NCBI GenBank assembly: GCA_019075905.1
Contig: JAGXAM010000004.1
Location: 100,116-164,115, forward strand
Source of the DNA: Hyphomicrobiales bacterium
GTDB taxonomy: Bacteria; Pseudomonadota; Alphaproteobacteria; Rhizobiales; Beijerinckiaceae
Direction: 5' to 3'
Length of the DNA: 64,000 bases
In this document: positions 18,331 through 29,416 of the stretch, one piece after another
How the letters are laid out: every line of letters starts with the position of its first letter
How positions within the stretch are numbered: position 1 is the stretch's first letter
The notes under the pieces: generated by a model
The model's database searches: none
What the model was told of the DNA's origin: nothing
Seen by the model: the letters and a program-made list of their open reading frames with translations, nothing else
Position numbers and translations under genes: made by a program

Positions 18331-19447
18331 TGTTTCAAGATTTGTGGCCCGCGACATGGCCCCGGCCCGCTCCCCGCCGGTGGCAGCCGCTGGCCTGTGG
18401 CGCTGGCTGCGGCACAATCTTTTCCAGAATGCGGCATCGACATTCCTGACCCTGACCGGCCTTGGCTTCATCGCCCTGCTGGCACCGCCGCTCTGGCGCT
18501 TTCTAGTGAGCGATGCGGTCTGGCATGGCGGGCCTTCGGCCTGCGTTGCGGCAAGCGGCGCCTGCTGGACATTCATTGCGCAAAAATTGCCCTTCCTCAC
18601 CTATGGATCCTATCCCGAAGCGCAGCGCTGGCGCGTCGATGTGGTGGTGCTGGCCGGCTTCGCCCTGATCGTCTGGCTGCTGTCGCCGCGCCTGGCGCAC
18701 CGCAACCTCGCCGCCGGACTGTTTTTCGTGGCCTTCCCGGTCGCGGCGCTGGTTTTGCTGCACGGCGCCCCGGCGCTGGGTCTCGCGACCATCGACACCA
18801 GCCTGTGGGGCGGCATTTTCGTCACCTTGCTGCTGGGGCTCTCTGGCATCGTCTTTTCCTTGCCGCTGGGCACGGCGCTGGCGCTGGCGCGTCGCTCGAA
18901 ACTGCCGTTGATCCGCTTCGCCGCGGCCTTGTTCATCGAGACGGTGCGGGGCGTGCCCTTCATCACCGTGCTGTTTCTGGCAAATTTCATGCTGCCGCTG
19001 TTCGTGCCCGTCACCTGGGAGCCCGATCGCCTGTTGCGGCCGATGATCGGCACCGCCCTGTTTGGGGCCGCCTACATGGCGGAAGTGGTGCGCGGTGGCC
19101 TGCAGGCGCTGCCGCGTGGCCAGACCGAGGCGGCGCGCGCGCTGGGACTGTCACCCTGGGCGAGCCTGCGCCGTGTCGTGCTGCCGCAGGCCCTGACCAT
19201 TGTCATTCCCGGCATCGTCAACAGCTTCATCGGCTTGTTCAAGGACACGACACTGGTGTCGATTGTCGGGATTTTCGACTTTCTCGGCGCCGCCGAAGCC
19301 GCGCGCGCCGATCCGAAATGGCAGGGCCCGTCGATTGCCACAACCGGCTATATATTCGCTGCCTTGTTTTATTTTTGCTGCTGCTATGCCATGTCGCGCT
19401 GGTCACAAGGCCTTGAACGGCGGTTGCGGCACGGCCCGGAGACCTGA
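18320..19447 (+). CDS. aapM: Amino-acid ABC transporter permease AapM
   Basis: 375 residues, overlapping the end of aapQ by 11 bases. After a cytoplasmic N-terminus come ~8 membrane segments. The polar-amino-acid permease motif [15 protein letters not shown] is at ~208 and the EAA loop [11 protein letters not shown] at ~272 for docking to the ATPase. Forms the translocation pore with AapQ. The gene order J-Q-M-P is the standard aap operon. Confidence 0.93.
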   Translation: MNADVSRFVARDMAPARSPPVAAAGLWRWLRHNLFQNAASTFLTLTGLGFIALLAPPLWRFLVSDAVWHGGPSACVAASGACWTFIAQKLPFLTYGSYPEAQRWRVDVVVLAGFALIVWLLSPRLAHRNLAAGLFFVAFPVAALVLLHGAPALGLATIDTSLWGGIFVTLLLGLSGIVFSLPLGTALALARRSKLPLIRFAAALFIETVRGVPFITVLFLANFMLPLFVPVTWEPDRLLRPMIGTALFGAAYMAEVVRGGLQALPRGQTEAARALGLSPWASLRRVVLPQALTIVIPGIVNSFIGLFKDTTLVSIVGIFDFLGAAEAARADPKWQGPSIATTGYIFAALFYFCCCYAMSRWSQGLERRLRHGPET

Positions 19448-19449
19448 CA

Positions 19450-20184
19450 TTGGCAATGATCATCGAAATGGCGGCGGTCAACAAATGGTACCAGAGCTTC
19501 CATGTCCTGCGCGACATATCGCTTGAGGTGGCGCAGGGTGAGCGCATCGTCATTTGCGGGCCTTCCGGCTCAGGCAAATCCACGCTGATCCGCTGCCTCA
19601 ACCGCCTTGAGGAGCACCAGAGCGGCCGCATTGTCGTTGATGGCGTCGAACTCACTGGCGACGTCAAAAAGACCGCGGCGGTGCGCCGCGAGGTCGGCAT
19701 GGTGTTCCAGCAATTCAACCTGTTTCCGCATCTGACCATCCTGGAAAACTGCACGCTCGCGCCCATGCAGGTGAAGCATATGCCGCAACGCGAGGCCGCA
19801 GCCCTGGCCATGACCTTTCTGGAGAGGGTGCGCATTCCCGAACAGGCGCAAAAATACCCGGCCCAGCTTTCCGGCGGCCAGCAGCAGCGTGTGGCCATTG
19901 CCCGGGCACTGTGCATGAAACCGAAAATCATGCTGTTCGACGAGCCGACCTCGGCGCTCGATCCCGAAATGGTGAACGAAGTTCTCGATACTATGGTAAG
20001 CCTTGCGCAGGATGGCATGACCATGCTGGTCGTGACCCACGAAATGGGCTTCGCACGCGAAGTCGCGACAAGGGTTGTATTTATGGACAGCGGACAGATT
20101 ATCGAAATCCAGGCGCCGGAGCCGTTCTTCGCGGCGCCGCAACATGAGCGCACCAAGGCGTTTCTGGGACAATTGCTGCGGTGA
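19450..20184 (+). CDS. aapP: Amino-acid ABC transporter ATPase AapP
   Basis: 244 residues. Walker [10 protein letters not shown] (~39), Q-loop [14 protein letters not shown] signature LSGGQQQR (~140), Walker [13 protein letters not shown] (~162) and H-loop VVTHEMGFA all intact. Energises uptake through AapQM. TTG 19450 is favoured because GGAG lies 8 bases upstream; ATG 19456 is the alternative. The last four bases overlap the start of the next gene (GTGA). Confidence 0.94.
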   Translation: MAMIIEMAAVNKWYQSFHVLRDISLEVAQGERIVICGPSGSGKSTLIRCLNRLEEHQSGRIVVDGVELTGDVKKTAAVRREVGMVFQQFNLFPHLTILENCTLAPMQVKHMPQREAAALAMTFLERVRIPEQAQKYPAQLSGGQQQRVAIARALCMKPKIMLFDEPTSALDPEMVNEVLDTMVSLAQDGMTMLVVTHEMGFAREVATRVVFMDSGQIIEIQAPEPFFAAPQHERTKAFLGQLLR

Positions 20185-21170
20185 GCAACCTTGCCCTGGT
20201 GGTGCCGGTTGCCGCCGCGCGTGAGCGGCTCGACCGCTTTCTCGCCGCTGCCCCGGCCTGCAGCGAAGCCCACCTTTCACGCAGCCGCCTGCAGGCGCTG
20301 ATGTCGTCCGGTGCCGTACTGGTCGATGGCCAGCCGGTCACCAACCTCAGCTTCAAGCTCAAGGGCGGTGAGGCCATTTCCATCGACCTGCCGGAACCCG
20401 AACCCTATGAGCCCGCCGGAGAGGACATTCCGCTCGATATCGAGTTCGAGGACAGCCATCTCATCATCATCAACAAGCCGGCCGGGCTGGTGGTGCATCC
20501 GGCCCCCGGCCATGCCGACGGCACTTTGGTCAATGCGCTGATCCATCATTGCGGCGACAGCCTCTCCGGCATTGGCGGCGTGCGGCGGCCTGGCATTGTC
20601 CATCGTCTGGACAAGGACACGTCCGGCCTGCTCGTTGTCGCCAAATCCGATGCCGCGCATCAGGGGCTTGCGGCCCTGTTCGCTGATCACGGCCGCAGCG
20701 GCTCCCTGGTGCGGCGCTATCTGGCGCTGGTCTGGGGCGCGCCGCAGCGCCGTCAGGGCACCATCGATGCGCCGCTCGGGCGCCATAGTTCCGCGCGCGA
20801 GAAAATTTCCGTGCGCAAGGATGGCCGCGAGGCCATCACCCATTACCGCGTCCTCGCCAGCTTTGGCCCGCCGGGCCATGTCGTGGCATCGCTGGTTGAA
20901 TGCACGCTGGAAACCGGGCGCACCCATCAGATCAGGGTGCATATGGCGCATATCGGCCATCCGGTGATGGGCGACGGGCTTTATGGCGCCGGGTTTCGCA
21001 GCAAGGCCCAAAATTTGGGCCGCGGCGCGCGCGAAGCGCTGGCGGCCATGCCGCGTCAGGCCCTGCATGCCGCCACCCTCGGCTTCGTGCACCCGGTGAC
21101 GCAGCAGGACCTGCTGTTCGAGCGCGCGCCGCCAGAGGATATGGCCCGCCTGATCGCGGCCCTGGGCTGA
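20181..21170 (+). CDS. RluD-family 23S rRNA pseudouridine synthase
   Basis: 329 residues, GTG start overlapping the aapP stop by 4 bases. An S4-like RNA-binding domain (~15-75, [18 protein letters not shown]) precedes the RluA/RluD catalytic domain. Its motif is [18 protein letters not shown] with the catalytic Asp near 143, and [20 protein letters not shown] follows. It isomerises uridines to pseudouridine in 23S rRNA. The symbol is left empty because RluC and RluD types are hard to separate by eye. Its translational coupling to an amino-acid transporter operon is a positional curiosity. Confidence 0.92.
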   Translation: MSNLALVVPVAAARERLDRFLAAAPACSEAHLSRSRLQALMSSGAVLVDGQPVTNLSFKLKGGEAISIDLPEPEPYEPAGEDIPLDIEFEDSHLIIINKPAGLVVHPAPGHADGTLVNALIHHCGDSLSGIGGVRRPGIVHRLDKDTSGLLVVAKSDAAHQGLAALFADHGRSGSLVRRYLALVWGAPQRRQGTIDAPLGRHSSAREKISVRKDGREAITHYRVLASFGPPGHVVASLVECTLETGRTHQIRVHMAHIGHPVMGDGLYGAGFRSKAQNLGRGAREALAAMPRQALHAATLGFVHPVTQQDLLFERAPPEDMARLIAALG

Positions 21171-21202
21171 TCAACGGCGCGCCGACAGCCGGCGTCCGGC
21201 CT

Positions 21203-22126
21203 TCACCCGCCGCCGATACGCCCGTGCGCGTAATCCCAATAGAGCTTGCGGGCCTGCTGCATGGTCGGGCCGGGCTGCAGGGCGCGCTCGCCGATGCGCG
21301 TAACCGGCACCACTTTTGAGAAATTGCCGGTGGCGAAAATCTCGTCAGCTTCAAAGAAATCCTGCGGCGACAGGGTGGTCTCGCGCACCTCGCGCCCCGC
21401 CGCCCGCAGCAGGCTGGCCACACGCGCACGGGTGATGCCCGAAAGGAACGTGCCATTGGCGGCTGGCGTCATCACCACACCGTCCTTGACCATGAATACG
21501 TTGGAATTGGCCAGTTCTGCCACATGCCCGAGCATGTCGCAGACCAGCGCATTGTCAAAGCCGCGCGACGCCGCCTCATGCAGGGCACGGGCATTGTTGG
21601 GATAAAGGCAGCCTGCCTTGGCATCGGTCGGCGCCGTTTCCGGGGTCGGCTTGCGGAAGGGTGACAGCGTTACCGAAAAGCCCTTCGGCTCGGGCATGGC
21701 GGCTTCATAAAGGCAGAGACAAAACCGCGTGGTTTCCGGATCGAATTTGACGCCGCCGCCAACGCTGCCCACTTCGGCCCAATACATCGGCCGCACATAA
21801 AGCGCCGTCTTGCCGTCAAACTTTTTCATGCCCTCCTGAGCGAGAGCCATCCATTCAGCCTCGCTCATCAGCGGCTTCAACAGCATGGCGCGGGCCGAGC
21901 GGTTGACGCGGGCCAGATGCAGGTCGAGATCAGGCCAGACCCCCTCGAACACGCGCCCGCCGTCAAACACCATCGAGCCGAGCCAGGCCGCATGGGTGCG
22001 CGGCCCCATGATGGCAACATTGCCCTCATGCCAATTCCCGTCGAAATAGGTCCATGTGCGCGAATAATTTTGCTGGGAAGGCACGAGCGGCATGGGTTTG
22101 GCCTTTGATTCGGGGTTGTCGGTCAT
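21203..22126 (-). CDS. Class IV aminotransferase, branched-chain type
   Basis: 307 residues from ATG 22126; a TTG at 22156 would add ten residues. Class IV (fold-type IV) PLP enzyme. The substrate loop is MVFDGGRVFEGVW. The probable Schiff-base Lys is in DAKAGCLYPNN. HVAELANSNVF and NGTFLSGITRARV are the later cofactor-site motifs. Most similar in pattern to alphaproteobacterial branched-chain amino-acid aminotransferases; D-amino-acid transaminase or aminodeoxychorismate lyase activity is less likely but not excluded. It follows gpsA on the same strand after ~38 bases. Confidence 0.85.
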   Translation of the reverse strand: MTDNPESKAKPMPLVPSQQNYSRTWTYFDGNWHEGNVAIMGPRTHAAWLGSMVFDGGRVFEGVWPDLDLHLARVNRSARAMLLKPLMSEAEWMALAQEGMKKFDGKTALYVRPMYWAEVGSVGGGVKFDPETTRFCLCLYEAAMPEPKGFSVTLSPFRKPTPETAPTDAKAGCLYPNNARALHEAASRGFDNALVCDMLGHVAELANSNVFMVKDGVVMTPAANGTFLSGITRARVASLLRAAGREVRETTLSPQDFFEADEIFATGNFSKVVPVTRIGERALQPGPTMQQARKLYWDYAHGRIGGG

Positions 22127-22164
22127 CAGCTTATCTGCGCCTTCAGCGCCCGCCAAGCCGCATG

Positions 22165-23133
22165 TTATTCGCTGCGCGACGGGCGGGCCAGCAGCGCGGT
22201 AATGGCCTCGCCGACGCTGGTCTCGCCCTTCAGGATGGCGTCCACCGCAAAACTTATCGGCATATCAACGTCGCGCGCTCGCGCCAGTTCGGCAAGAACG
22301 GGCGCCGTCAAGGCCCCTTCAGCAAGCTTTGCAGGTGGGGCCTCGCCACGCCCCAGCGCTTCGCCATAGGCAAAATTGCGGGATTTGCCCGGCTGGCATG
22401 TCAGGACCAGGTCACCGAGGCCGGAAAGCCCGGTGAGGGTCTCGGGCCGGGCGCCGTAGGCACGCCCAAAACGCGCCAGTTCTGCAAAGCTGCGGGCGAT
22501 CAGCGCCGCATTGGCACTGCCGCCAAGCCTGCGCCCCGCCGCCATGCCGCAGGCAATCGCCAGCACATTCTTGGCGGCCGCGCCGATTTCGACACCGCGC
22601 AGGTCGGTGGAATGATACAGCCGGAACCATGGCGCACCGAGCACCTCGCGACACAGGTCAAATACCGGCGTCTGCGCACAGGCGAGCGTGACCGCCGTCG
22701 GCAGGCCGATCGACACATCTTCGGCAAAGCTCGGGCCGGAGAGCACCGCCAGCGGCGTGCCGGGCAGGATCTGGCTGACGATCCCGGTGAGAAACGCGCC
22801 GGTGTCGCGCTCGATGCCCTTGGCGCACAGCACCAGCGGCACGCCGGGCGGCAGGCATTTCGCAAGGTCCCTCGCCGTGCCGCGCACCGCCTGCGCCGGA
22901 ACTGCCGCGACGATCAGCCTCGCGCCCTGCAAGGCGGCGAGGTCAGGCGTGGCACGGATGCAGGCCGGCAGGCGCACGCCGGGCAGGCGGGCACGGTTCT
23001 CGCGCGCGGCATTGATGGCCTCGGCAGCATCGGCATCGCGGGCCCACAGGCTGACGGCGCGCCCGTCGCGTGCCGCCACCAGCGCCAGCGCCGTGCCCCA
23101 TGCCCCCGCGCCCAGAACCACAACCTCAGCCAT
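22165..23133 (-). CDS. gpsA: NAD(P)-dependent glycerol-3-phosphate dehydrogenase
   Basis: 322 residues. It reduces dihydroxyacetone phosphate to sn-glycerol-3-phosphate for phospholipid synthesis. N-terminal Rossmann motif VLGAGAWGTALA; LCAKGIERDTG and VLSGPSFAEDV in the middle; the catalytic Lys in GVEIGAAAKNVLAIA; and GLSGLGDLVLTC. Start ATG 23133 lies 3 bases after tsaD. The tsaD-gpsA pairing is common in Alphaproteobacteria. Confidence 0.95.
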   Translation of the reverse strand: MAEVVVLGAGAWGTALALVAARDGRAVSLWARDADAAEAINAARENRARLPGVRLPACIRATPDLAALQGARLIVAAVPAQAVRGTARDLAKCLPPGVPLVLCAKGIERDTGAFLTGIVSQILPGTPLAVLSGPSFAEDVSIGLPTAVTLACAQTPVFDLCREVLGAPWFRLYHSTDLRGVEIGAAAKNVLAIACGMAAGRRLGGSANAALIARSFAELARFGRAYGARPETLTGLSGLGDLVLTCQPGKSRNFAYGEALGRGEAPPAKLAEGALTAPVLAELARARDVDMPISFAVDAILKGETSVGEAITALLARPSRSE

Positions 23134-23136
23134 GCC

Positions 23137-24195
<1,059 letters not shown>

Positions 24196-24291
24196 GGGCG
24201 GCAATAATCCTTTCGCTCGCTCGACGGGCCTCTTATACTGCCCGCCGTAACCATGGCAAATCAGGCGCCAGGACAGCGAGGCAGGCGGACG

Positions 24292-25230
24292 ATGACGGCG
24301 GCGGGCAGAGATGCGAGTTTGATGCGCCTTGGCACCCGCGGGAGCCCGCTGGCTTTGGCGCAGGCGCATGAGACGCAAAGGCTGGTGGCCGCCGCGCAGG
24401 GGGCTCCGGCCGCCTCGATCGCCATCGAGGTGATTCGCACCAGCGGTGACATGATCCTGGACCGGACGCTGGCGGCGGCCGGTGGCAAGGGGCTTTTCAC
24501 CAGGGAACTCGATGAGGCGCTGCTGCGCGGCGATATTGATCTCGGCGTTCATTCTGCCAAGGATCTGCCGACCCTGCTGCCCGATGGCATCATCTTGGCC
24601 GGCACCCTGCCGCGCGAGGATGTGCGCGACGCCTTCATCAGTTTCAAAGCCAGCGATATCATGGCCTTGCCGAAAGGCGCGCGTGTCGGCACCGCCTCGT
24701 TGCGCCGGGCGGCACAAGTCAAGCGCCTGCGGCCCGATCTGGTGACCGGGCTGCTGCGCGGCAATGTCGGCACCAGGCTGAAAAAGGTCGAGGAAGGGGT
24801 GTTTGACGCGACCCTGCTGGCGCTCGCCGGTCTCAACCGCCTCCATCTGGCGCATCATGCCACCAGCCTGCTGCCTCTGGCGCAGTTTCTGCCTGCCTGT
24901 GGCCAGGGCGCGGTGGCGATCACGATTCGCGCCGGGGACAGCCGCATCATGGCGCTGCTGGCGCCGGTATTGCACCAGCCGACGCTCGCGGCGCTGCTGG
25001 CCGAGCGCGCCTTTCTGCGGGCGCTCGATGGCTCGTGCCGCACGCCGATTGCCGGGCTGGCGACCATCGAGGGCACCAGCCTGCGTTTCACCGGACAGGT
25101 GCTGGCTCTGGATGGCAGGCAAGTCTTCGAGGCGGCGACACATGGCGCGGTTGCCGATGCGGCAGCGCTCGGCAAGGCCGCTGCCGATGACATCCTGCGG
25201 CATATGCCTGCCGATTTCCTGAAAGCCTGA
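24292..25230 (+). CDS. hemC: Porphobilinogen deaminase HemC
   Basis: 312 residues from ATG 24292, preceded by AGGCAGGCGGA; an in-frame ATG at 24253 would add 13 residues. It polymerises four porphobilinogens to hydroxymethylbilane. Conserved motifs: [13 protein letters not shown] at the N-terminus, [21 protein letters not shown] with the active-site Asp region, and [12 protein letters not shown] with the Cys that carries the dipyrromethane cofactor. Directly followed by hemD. Confidence 0.95.
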   Translation: MTAAGRDASLMRLGTRGSPLALAQAHETQRLVAAAQGAPAASIAIEVIRTSGDMILDRTLAAAGGKGLFTRELDEALLRGDIDLGVHSAKDLPTLLPDGIILAGTLPREDVRDAFISFKASDIMALPKGARVGTASLRRAAQVKRLRPDLVTGLLRGNVGTRLKKVEEGVFDATLLALAGLNRLHLAHHATSLLPLAQFLPACGQGAVAITIRAGDSRIMALLAPVLHQPTLAALLAERAFLRALDGSCRTPIAGLATIEGTSLRFTGQVLALDGRQVFEAATHGAVADAAALGKAAADDILRHMPADFLKA

Positions 25231-25234
25231 GGCG

Positions 25235-25927
25235 ATGCGGGTGCTGGTAACGCGGCCCGAAGCTGAAGCCCGGGCGACGCTGGCGGCACTCGCCGCAGCA
25301 GGGCACCAAGGCGTGCCGGCACCGGTTCTGCGCATCGCCCCGCTGCCCTTCATCGTGCCCCGCCAGCGCTTCGATGCCATCATCATCACCAGCGCCAATG
25401 CCGTGCGGCCCGGCCTGCCTTGCGCGTCGGGCACGCCGCTTTATGTCGTCGGCACGCGCACGGCACGCGCTTTGGCACGCGAGAGCTATGACGCGCCGCG
25501 CCATATTGCCGAAGATGCCAAAGGGCTGGTGCAAGCGCTCAAGGCCGCCTCGCCGTCGCCTGCCGCGTTGCTCTACATTGCCGGACGTGATCGCAAGAGC
25601 GATATCGAGACTCTGCTGGGCAAGATCGGCCACCACATCACCGTGCTGGTCACCTATGAGGCCATCGCCGCCGAAGCTTTCGCGCCGGCCATCCGCGATG
25701 ATCTGGCGGCAGGCCGGATTGACGCCGTGCTGCATTTCTCGCGCCGCAGCGCCGGGATTTTCGTGGCGATGATGATGGCCGCGGGCCTCGGCGCGCCACT
25801 GCGCCAGATGCGCCATTATTGCCTCTCCAGGGATGTCGCCGTGCCGCTTGAACAGGCGGGCGCTGCCGGCATCAGCCCTGCGGCGCGGCCTGATGAGGCA
25901 CATCTTCTGGCCCTGATAGATGGTTGA
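25235..25927 (+). CDS. hemD: Uroporphyrinogen-III synthase HemD
   Basis: 230 residues, ATG 4 bases after hemC. HemD sequences diverge strongly, but the N-terminal [15 protein letters not shown] and the mid-domain [10 protein letters not shown] and [12 protein letters not shown] are characteristic. It cyclises hydroxymethylbilane to uroporphyrinogen III, supplying heme and the siroheme made by CysG (42161). The last 8 bases overlap priA. Confidence 0.9.
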   Translation: MRVLVTRPEAEARATLAALAAAGHQGVPAPVLRIAPLPFIVPRQRFDAIIITSANAVRPGLPCASGTPLYVVGTRTARALARESYDAPRHIAEDAKGLVQALKAASPSPAALLYIAGRDRKSDIETLLGKIGHHITVLVTYEAIAAEAFAPAIRDDLAAGRIDAVLHFSRRSAGIFVAMMMAAGLGAPLRQMRHYCLSRDVAVPLEQAGAAGISPAARPDEAHLLALIDG

Positions 25928-28145
25928 AATTACCACCCCCCGCATCGCCGAGGTACTGACACCGGTCGCGGTCGACCAGACCTGGTCTTACCGGGTGCCC
26001 GAAGGCATGACGCTTGTGGCCGGTGATTTCGTGCTTGTGCCATTCGGCCCGCGCCAGACGCAGGGTGTGGTCTGGGAGATGCGCGAGGGTGCCGGTGACA
26101 ACCTCAAGATGCTGACGTCCCGGCTGGCCGGCTTGCACTTGCCGGCGCCGCTGCGGGCCTTCATCGACTGGCTGGCGCAATGGACCCTGTCGCCACGCGG
26201 CATGGTGCTGCGCATGGTGATCCGTGCCCCGCTCGGTGCCGAACCGGAGGCACCGGGCAAGGTGCTGCATCTGGCGGGTGGCCCGCCCGCCCGCCTGACA
26301 CCAGCGCGTGCCAGGGTGCTGGCAGTGCTGGCGGAATCACCGCCGCTGTCGCGAGCCGATTTGCGCAGGGCGGCCGGTGTCTCTGACGGCGTGATCGCCG
26401 GCCTCGTCAACGAGGGCACATTGGCCGTCCTTGACGCCGCGCCGCCACCGCCGCCGGCAAGCCCCGATCCGGATTTTGCTATTCCGCATTTTGCCGACGC
26501 CCAGGCCGAGGCGGTCGAAGCCCTGCGTCGCGCGGTCTCCGCCCGTGAATTTCGCACTCTGCTGCTGGAAGGCGTGACTGGTTCCGGCAAGACCGAGGTC
26601 TATTTCGAGGCGGTCGCCGAAGCGCTCAGAAACGGCGGACAGGTGATGATCCTCATTCCCGAAATTGCCCTCACCACGCAGTTTCTGGCGCGCTTTGCGG
26701 CGCGCTTCGGGGTCGAGCCCGGGCTCTGGCATTCCGGCATCACACCGCGGCGCCGCGCCGACCTCTGGAACGCCGTCGCCGACGGCACCGCCCGCGTCGT
26801 TGCCGGCGCGCGTTCGGCGCTGTTCCTGCCCTTCGCCAGCTTGCGGCTGATCATCGTCGATGAGGAGCATGAGGCGGCCTACAAGCAGGGCGATGGCGTC
26901 ACCTATAATGCCCGCGACATGGCCGTAGTGCGCGCACGTTTCGAGGGGGCCCTCGCTGTGCTGGCTTCCGCCACACCCTCGCTGGAAACGCGGGTCAATG
27001 CCGCACAGGGCCGCTATGGCCACCTGCGCCTGCCGACCCGCTTTGCCGCCCGCAGCCTGCCGGAAATTGCCGCCATCGACATGCGCCGCGATGGGCCGGC
27101 CAAGGGCCATTGGCTGGCACCGCGCCTCGTTGCCGAAATGGCCGAAACTTTTGCCCGCGGCGAGCAGGCGCTGCTGTTTTTGAACCGCCGAGGCTATGCG
27201 CCGCTGACATTGTGCCGGGCTTGCGGCCACAGGTTCCAATGCCCGCATTGCTCGGCATGGCTGGTCGAGCACCGCTTCCGCCGCATCCTCGCCTGCCATC
27301 ATTGCGGCCATACCGAACCGCGCCCTGATGTCTGCCCGGCCTGCGATACCGAAGACAGCCTGACGGCCTGCGGGCCGGGCGTCGAGCGGCTCGCCGAGGA
27401 GACGGCGGCGCTGTTCCCCGAAGCGCGCACCCTGGTTCTGTCATCGGATCTGGGGGGCGGCACCGAGCGGCTGCGCCATGAAATTGACCGGGTGACACGC
27501 GGCGAGGTTGATCTGGTAATCGGCACGCAAATGGTCGCCAAGGGCCATCATTTCCCGAAATTGACGCTGGTCGGGGTGGTCGATGCCGATGTCGGCCTCG
27601 CCAATGGCGATCCGCGCGCCGGCGAACGCACCTTCCAGATGTTGCAGCAGGTCACCGGGCGCGCCGGGCGTGGCCTGGCGTCGGGGCGCGGCCTCCTGCA
27701 AACCTGGCAGCCGGAGCATCCGGTGATCGCCGCCTTGCTGACTGGCGATGCCGAGGCCTTCTATGAGCGCGAAACCGACATGCGCGCCTTTGCCGGATTG
27801 CCACCTTTCGGACGGCTGGCGGCGCTCATCGTCTCGGGCACCGATCCCGCCGCGACCTTGCTCCATGCCCGCGCCCTGGCGCTGGCGACCGCCGAAATGG
27901 GTGAAAGCCCGCGCTGGAAGCTGGCACCGCTCGGCGGTCTGCCGCAGGATGATGAGGTCGTGGTGCTCGGCCCGGCCGAGGCGCCAGTGGCGCTGTTGCG
28001 CGGGCGCTTCCGGTTTCGCCTGCTGGTCAAGGCCCCGCGCAGCGCCGACCTGCAGGGGTTTTTGCGGGCCCTTCTGGCCGCCGCGCCGCCCGCCCGCGGC
28101 AATATCCGCGTCATGATCGATGTCGATCCGCAAAACTTCATGTGA
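25920..28145 (+). CDS. priA: Primosomal replication protein N' (PriA helicase)
   Basis: 741 residues, overlapping hemD by 8 bases. N-terminal DNA-binding domain (~1-180); helicase Walker A GVTGSGKTEVY (~221), DEEH box in DEEHEAAYKQ (~322), and the zinc-binding insert with CRACGHRFQCPHC and CHHCGHTEPRPDVCPAC. The second helicase lobe carries VIGTQMVAKGHHFP and QVTGRAGRG. It restarts stalled replication forks by recognising forked DNA and recruiting the primosome. Confidence 0.95.
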   Translation: MVEITTPRIAEVLTPVAVDQTWSYRVPEGMTLVAGDFVLVPFGPRQTQGVVWEMREGAGDNLKMLTSRLAGLHLPAPLRAFIDWLAQWTLSPRGMVLRMVIRAPLGAEPEAPGKVLHLAGGPPARLTPARARVLAVLAESPPLSRADLRRAAGVSDGVIAGLVNEGTLAVLDAAPPPPPASPDPDFAIPHFADAQAEAVEALRRAVSAREFRTLLLEGVTGSGKTEVYFEAVAEALRNGGQVMILIPEIALTTQFLARFAARFGVEPGLWHSGITPRRRADLWNAVADGTARVVAGARSALFLPFASLRLIIVDEEHEAAYKQGDGVTYNARDMAVVRARFEGALAVLASATPSLETRVNAAQGRYGHLRLPTRFAARSLPEIAAIDMRRDGPAKGHWLAPRLVAEMAETFARGEQALLFLNRRGYAPLTLCRACGHRFQCPHCSAWLVEHRFRRILACHHCGHTEPRPDVCPACDTEDSLTACGPGVERLAEETAALFPEARTLVLSSDLGGGTERLRHEIDRVTRGEVDLVIGTQMVAKGHHFPKLTLVGVVDADVGLANGDPRAGERTFQMLQQVTGRAGRGLASGRGLLQTWQPEHPVIAALLTGDAEAFYERETDMRAFAGLPPFGRLAALIVSGTDPAATLLHARALALATAEMGESPRWKLAPLGGLPQDDEVVVLGPAEAPVALLRGRFRFRLLVKAPRSADLQGFLRALLAAAPPARGNIRVMIDVDPQNFM

Positions 28146-28152
28146 GGATGGC

Positions 28153-29226
28153 ATGAGCGCACCAGGTTTTACCCGCCGGCACTTTGCGGCTGCAGGCACC
28201 GCTGCCTTAGCGACGACAAGGCCGGCGCTGGCGCGCGATCAAAGTCTCGGCGCCATTGGTGCGCGCCATGGCATCTTGTTCGGGGCATCCATAAGCGACG
28301 CCATGAAGCCTGATTATGCTTCACTGTATAAAGCCCAATGCCGCATCGCCACCACCGATACCGCCCTGAAATTCTGGAATTTGCGCCCCGATCCGACGAC
28401 GTTCAATTTCGCGCCGGGAGACCGGATTCTCGCCTTTTGCGACGCGCATGGCATCAAGCTGCGCGGCCATAATCTCATCTGGAACGAAGCCCTGCCGCCC
28501 TGGCTGCACGCCCTCGGCAAAAGCGCAGTCGCGCGGATTTTCGTGCAGCATATCACCCGCGTGGTGAAGCATTATCGCGGCCGTCTGCATTCCTGGGATG
28601 TCATCAACGAGCCGTTCTGGCCGGGCCACCACCAGCCCGGCAATTATCGCGACGGGCCGTGGTATCAGGCCCTCGGCCCGGCCTATATTCCGGAGGCCCT
28701 CAAGCTGGTGCGCGCGCTCGATCCCACGGTCCGGCTGGTGATCAACGAGGCTCATACCCAGACCGCCAATGGCTGGGGCGCAGGCATCAGGCCGGCCCTG
28801 CTGCGCCTGGTCGATGATCTTGCCAGGGCCCATGTGCCGCTTGATGCCATCGGGCTTGAAAGCCATCTCGTGCCGCAATGGGGCTATGACCGCGCCGCCT
28901 TCCGCGCCTTCCTGCGCGAACTGGGCCAGCGCGACATCGATATCTACATTACCGAACTCGATTGCAACGATGCCGCCTTCACGGGCGACAAGAGTGCCCG
29001 AGACCGCGAGGTCGCCGCCACAACCGCGCTTTACCTCGGTGACGTGCTAGAACATCCGCGCATCAGGGTGATCGAGACCTGGCAATTGGCCGATCCCTAT
29101 TCCTGGTATCAGGCGACGCCCTTCGCCAAGGCGCGGCCCATGCGGCCGCTGCCCTTTGACGGCCATCTGCGCCCTACACCGATGTTTGGTGCGATTGCCG
29201 CCGCCATGCGGCAATATCACGGCTGA
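28153..29226 (+). CDS. GH10-family glycosidase (endo-xylanase-like), Tat-exported
   Basis: 357 residues from ATG 28153, with GAGGATG just upstream, 7 bases after the priA stop. The N-terminus TRRHFAAAGTAALA is a twin-arginine-like signal. GH10 features: GHNLIWN (~105-111), acid/base Glu in DVINEPF (E153) and nucleophile Glu in YITELD (E268). The usual ENEMKW motif of the -2/-1 subsites is replaced by TDTALKFW (~68-75), so substrate range may differ from classical xylan. It probably hydrolyses a beta-1,4-linked polysaccharide in the periplasm or outside. The placement between priA and ddl is unusual. Confidence 0.88.
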   Translation: MSAPGFTRRHFAAAGTAALATTRPALARDQSLGAIGARHGILFGASISDAMKPDYASLYKAQCRIATTDTALKFWNLRPDPTTFNFAPGDRILAFCDAHGIKLRGHNLIWNEALPPWLHALGKSAVARIFVQHITRVVKHYRGRLHSWDVINEPFWPGHHQPGNYRDGPWYQALGPAYIPEALKLVRALDPTVRLVINEAHTQTANGWGAGIRPALLRLVDDLARAHVPLDAIGLESHLVPQWGYDRAAFRAFLRELGQRDIDIYITELDCNDAAFTGDKSARDREVAATTALYLGDVLEHPRIRVIETWQLADPYSWYQATPFAKARPMRPLPFDGHLRPTPMFGAIAAAMRQYHG

Positions 29227-29416
29227 AGCCGCTGCTATGGCTGTGGAGAAACCGCGGCCGCGGCGTGCGGTGGGGGCCGGGTTCATGATAGGCAGGCGCG
29301 ACTGGGCGAAGCCGTGAAATTATCGCAATCCGGCGTCATTGCCATGGCAGGGGGCCGCTGTTTTCATCAAGGGCGAATTTGAGCATATCCCGCAACCAGA
29401 ACTGGAATTACATCCT

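Noticed and set aside
24196..25434. N-terminal extension of tsaD
   Set aside because: The frame stays open for ~410 further codons but overlaps hemC and hemD in antisense and has none of the TsaD signature; ATG 24195 gives a normal-length TsaD.
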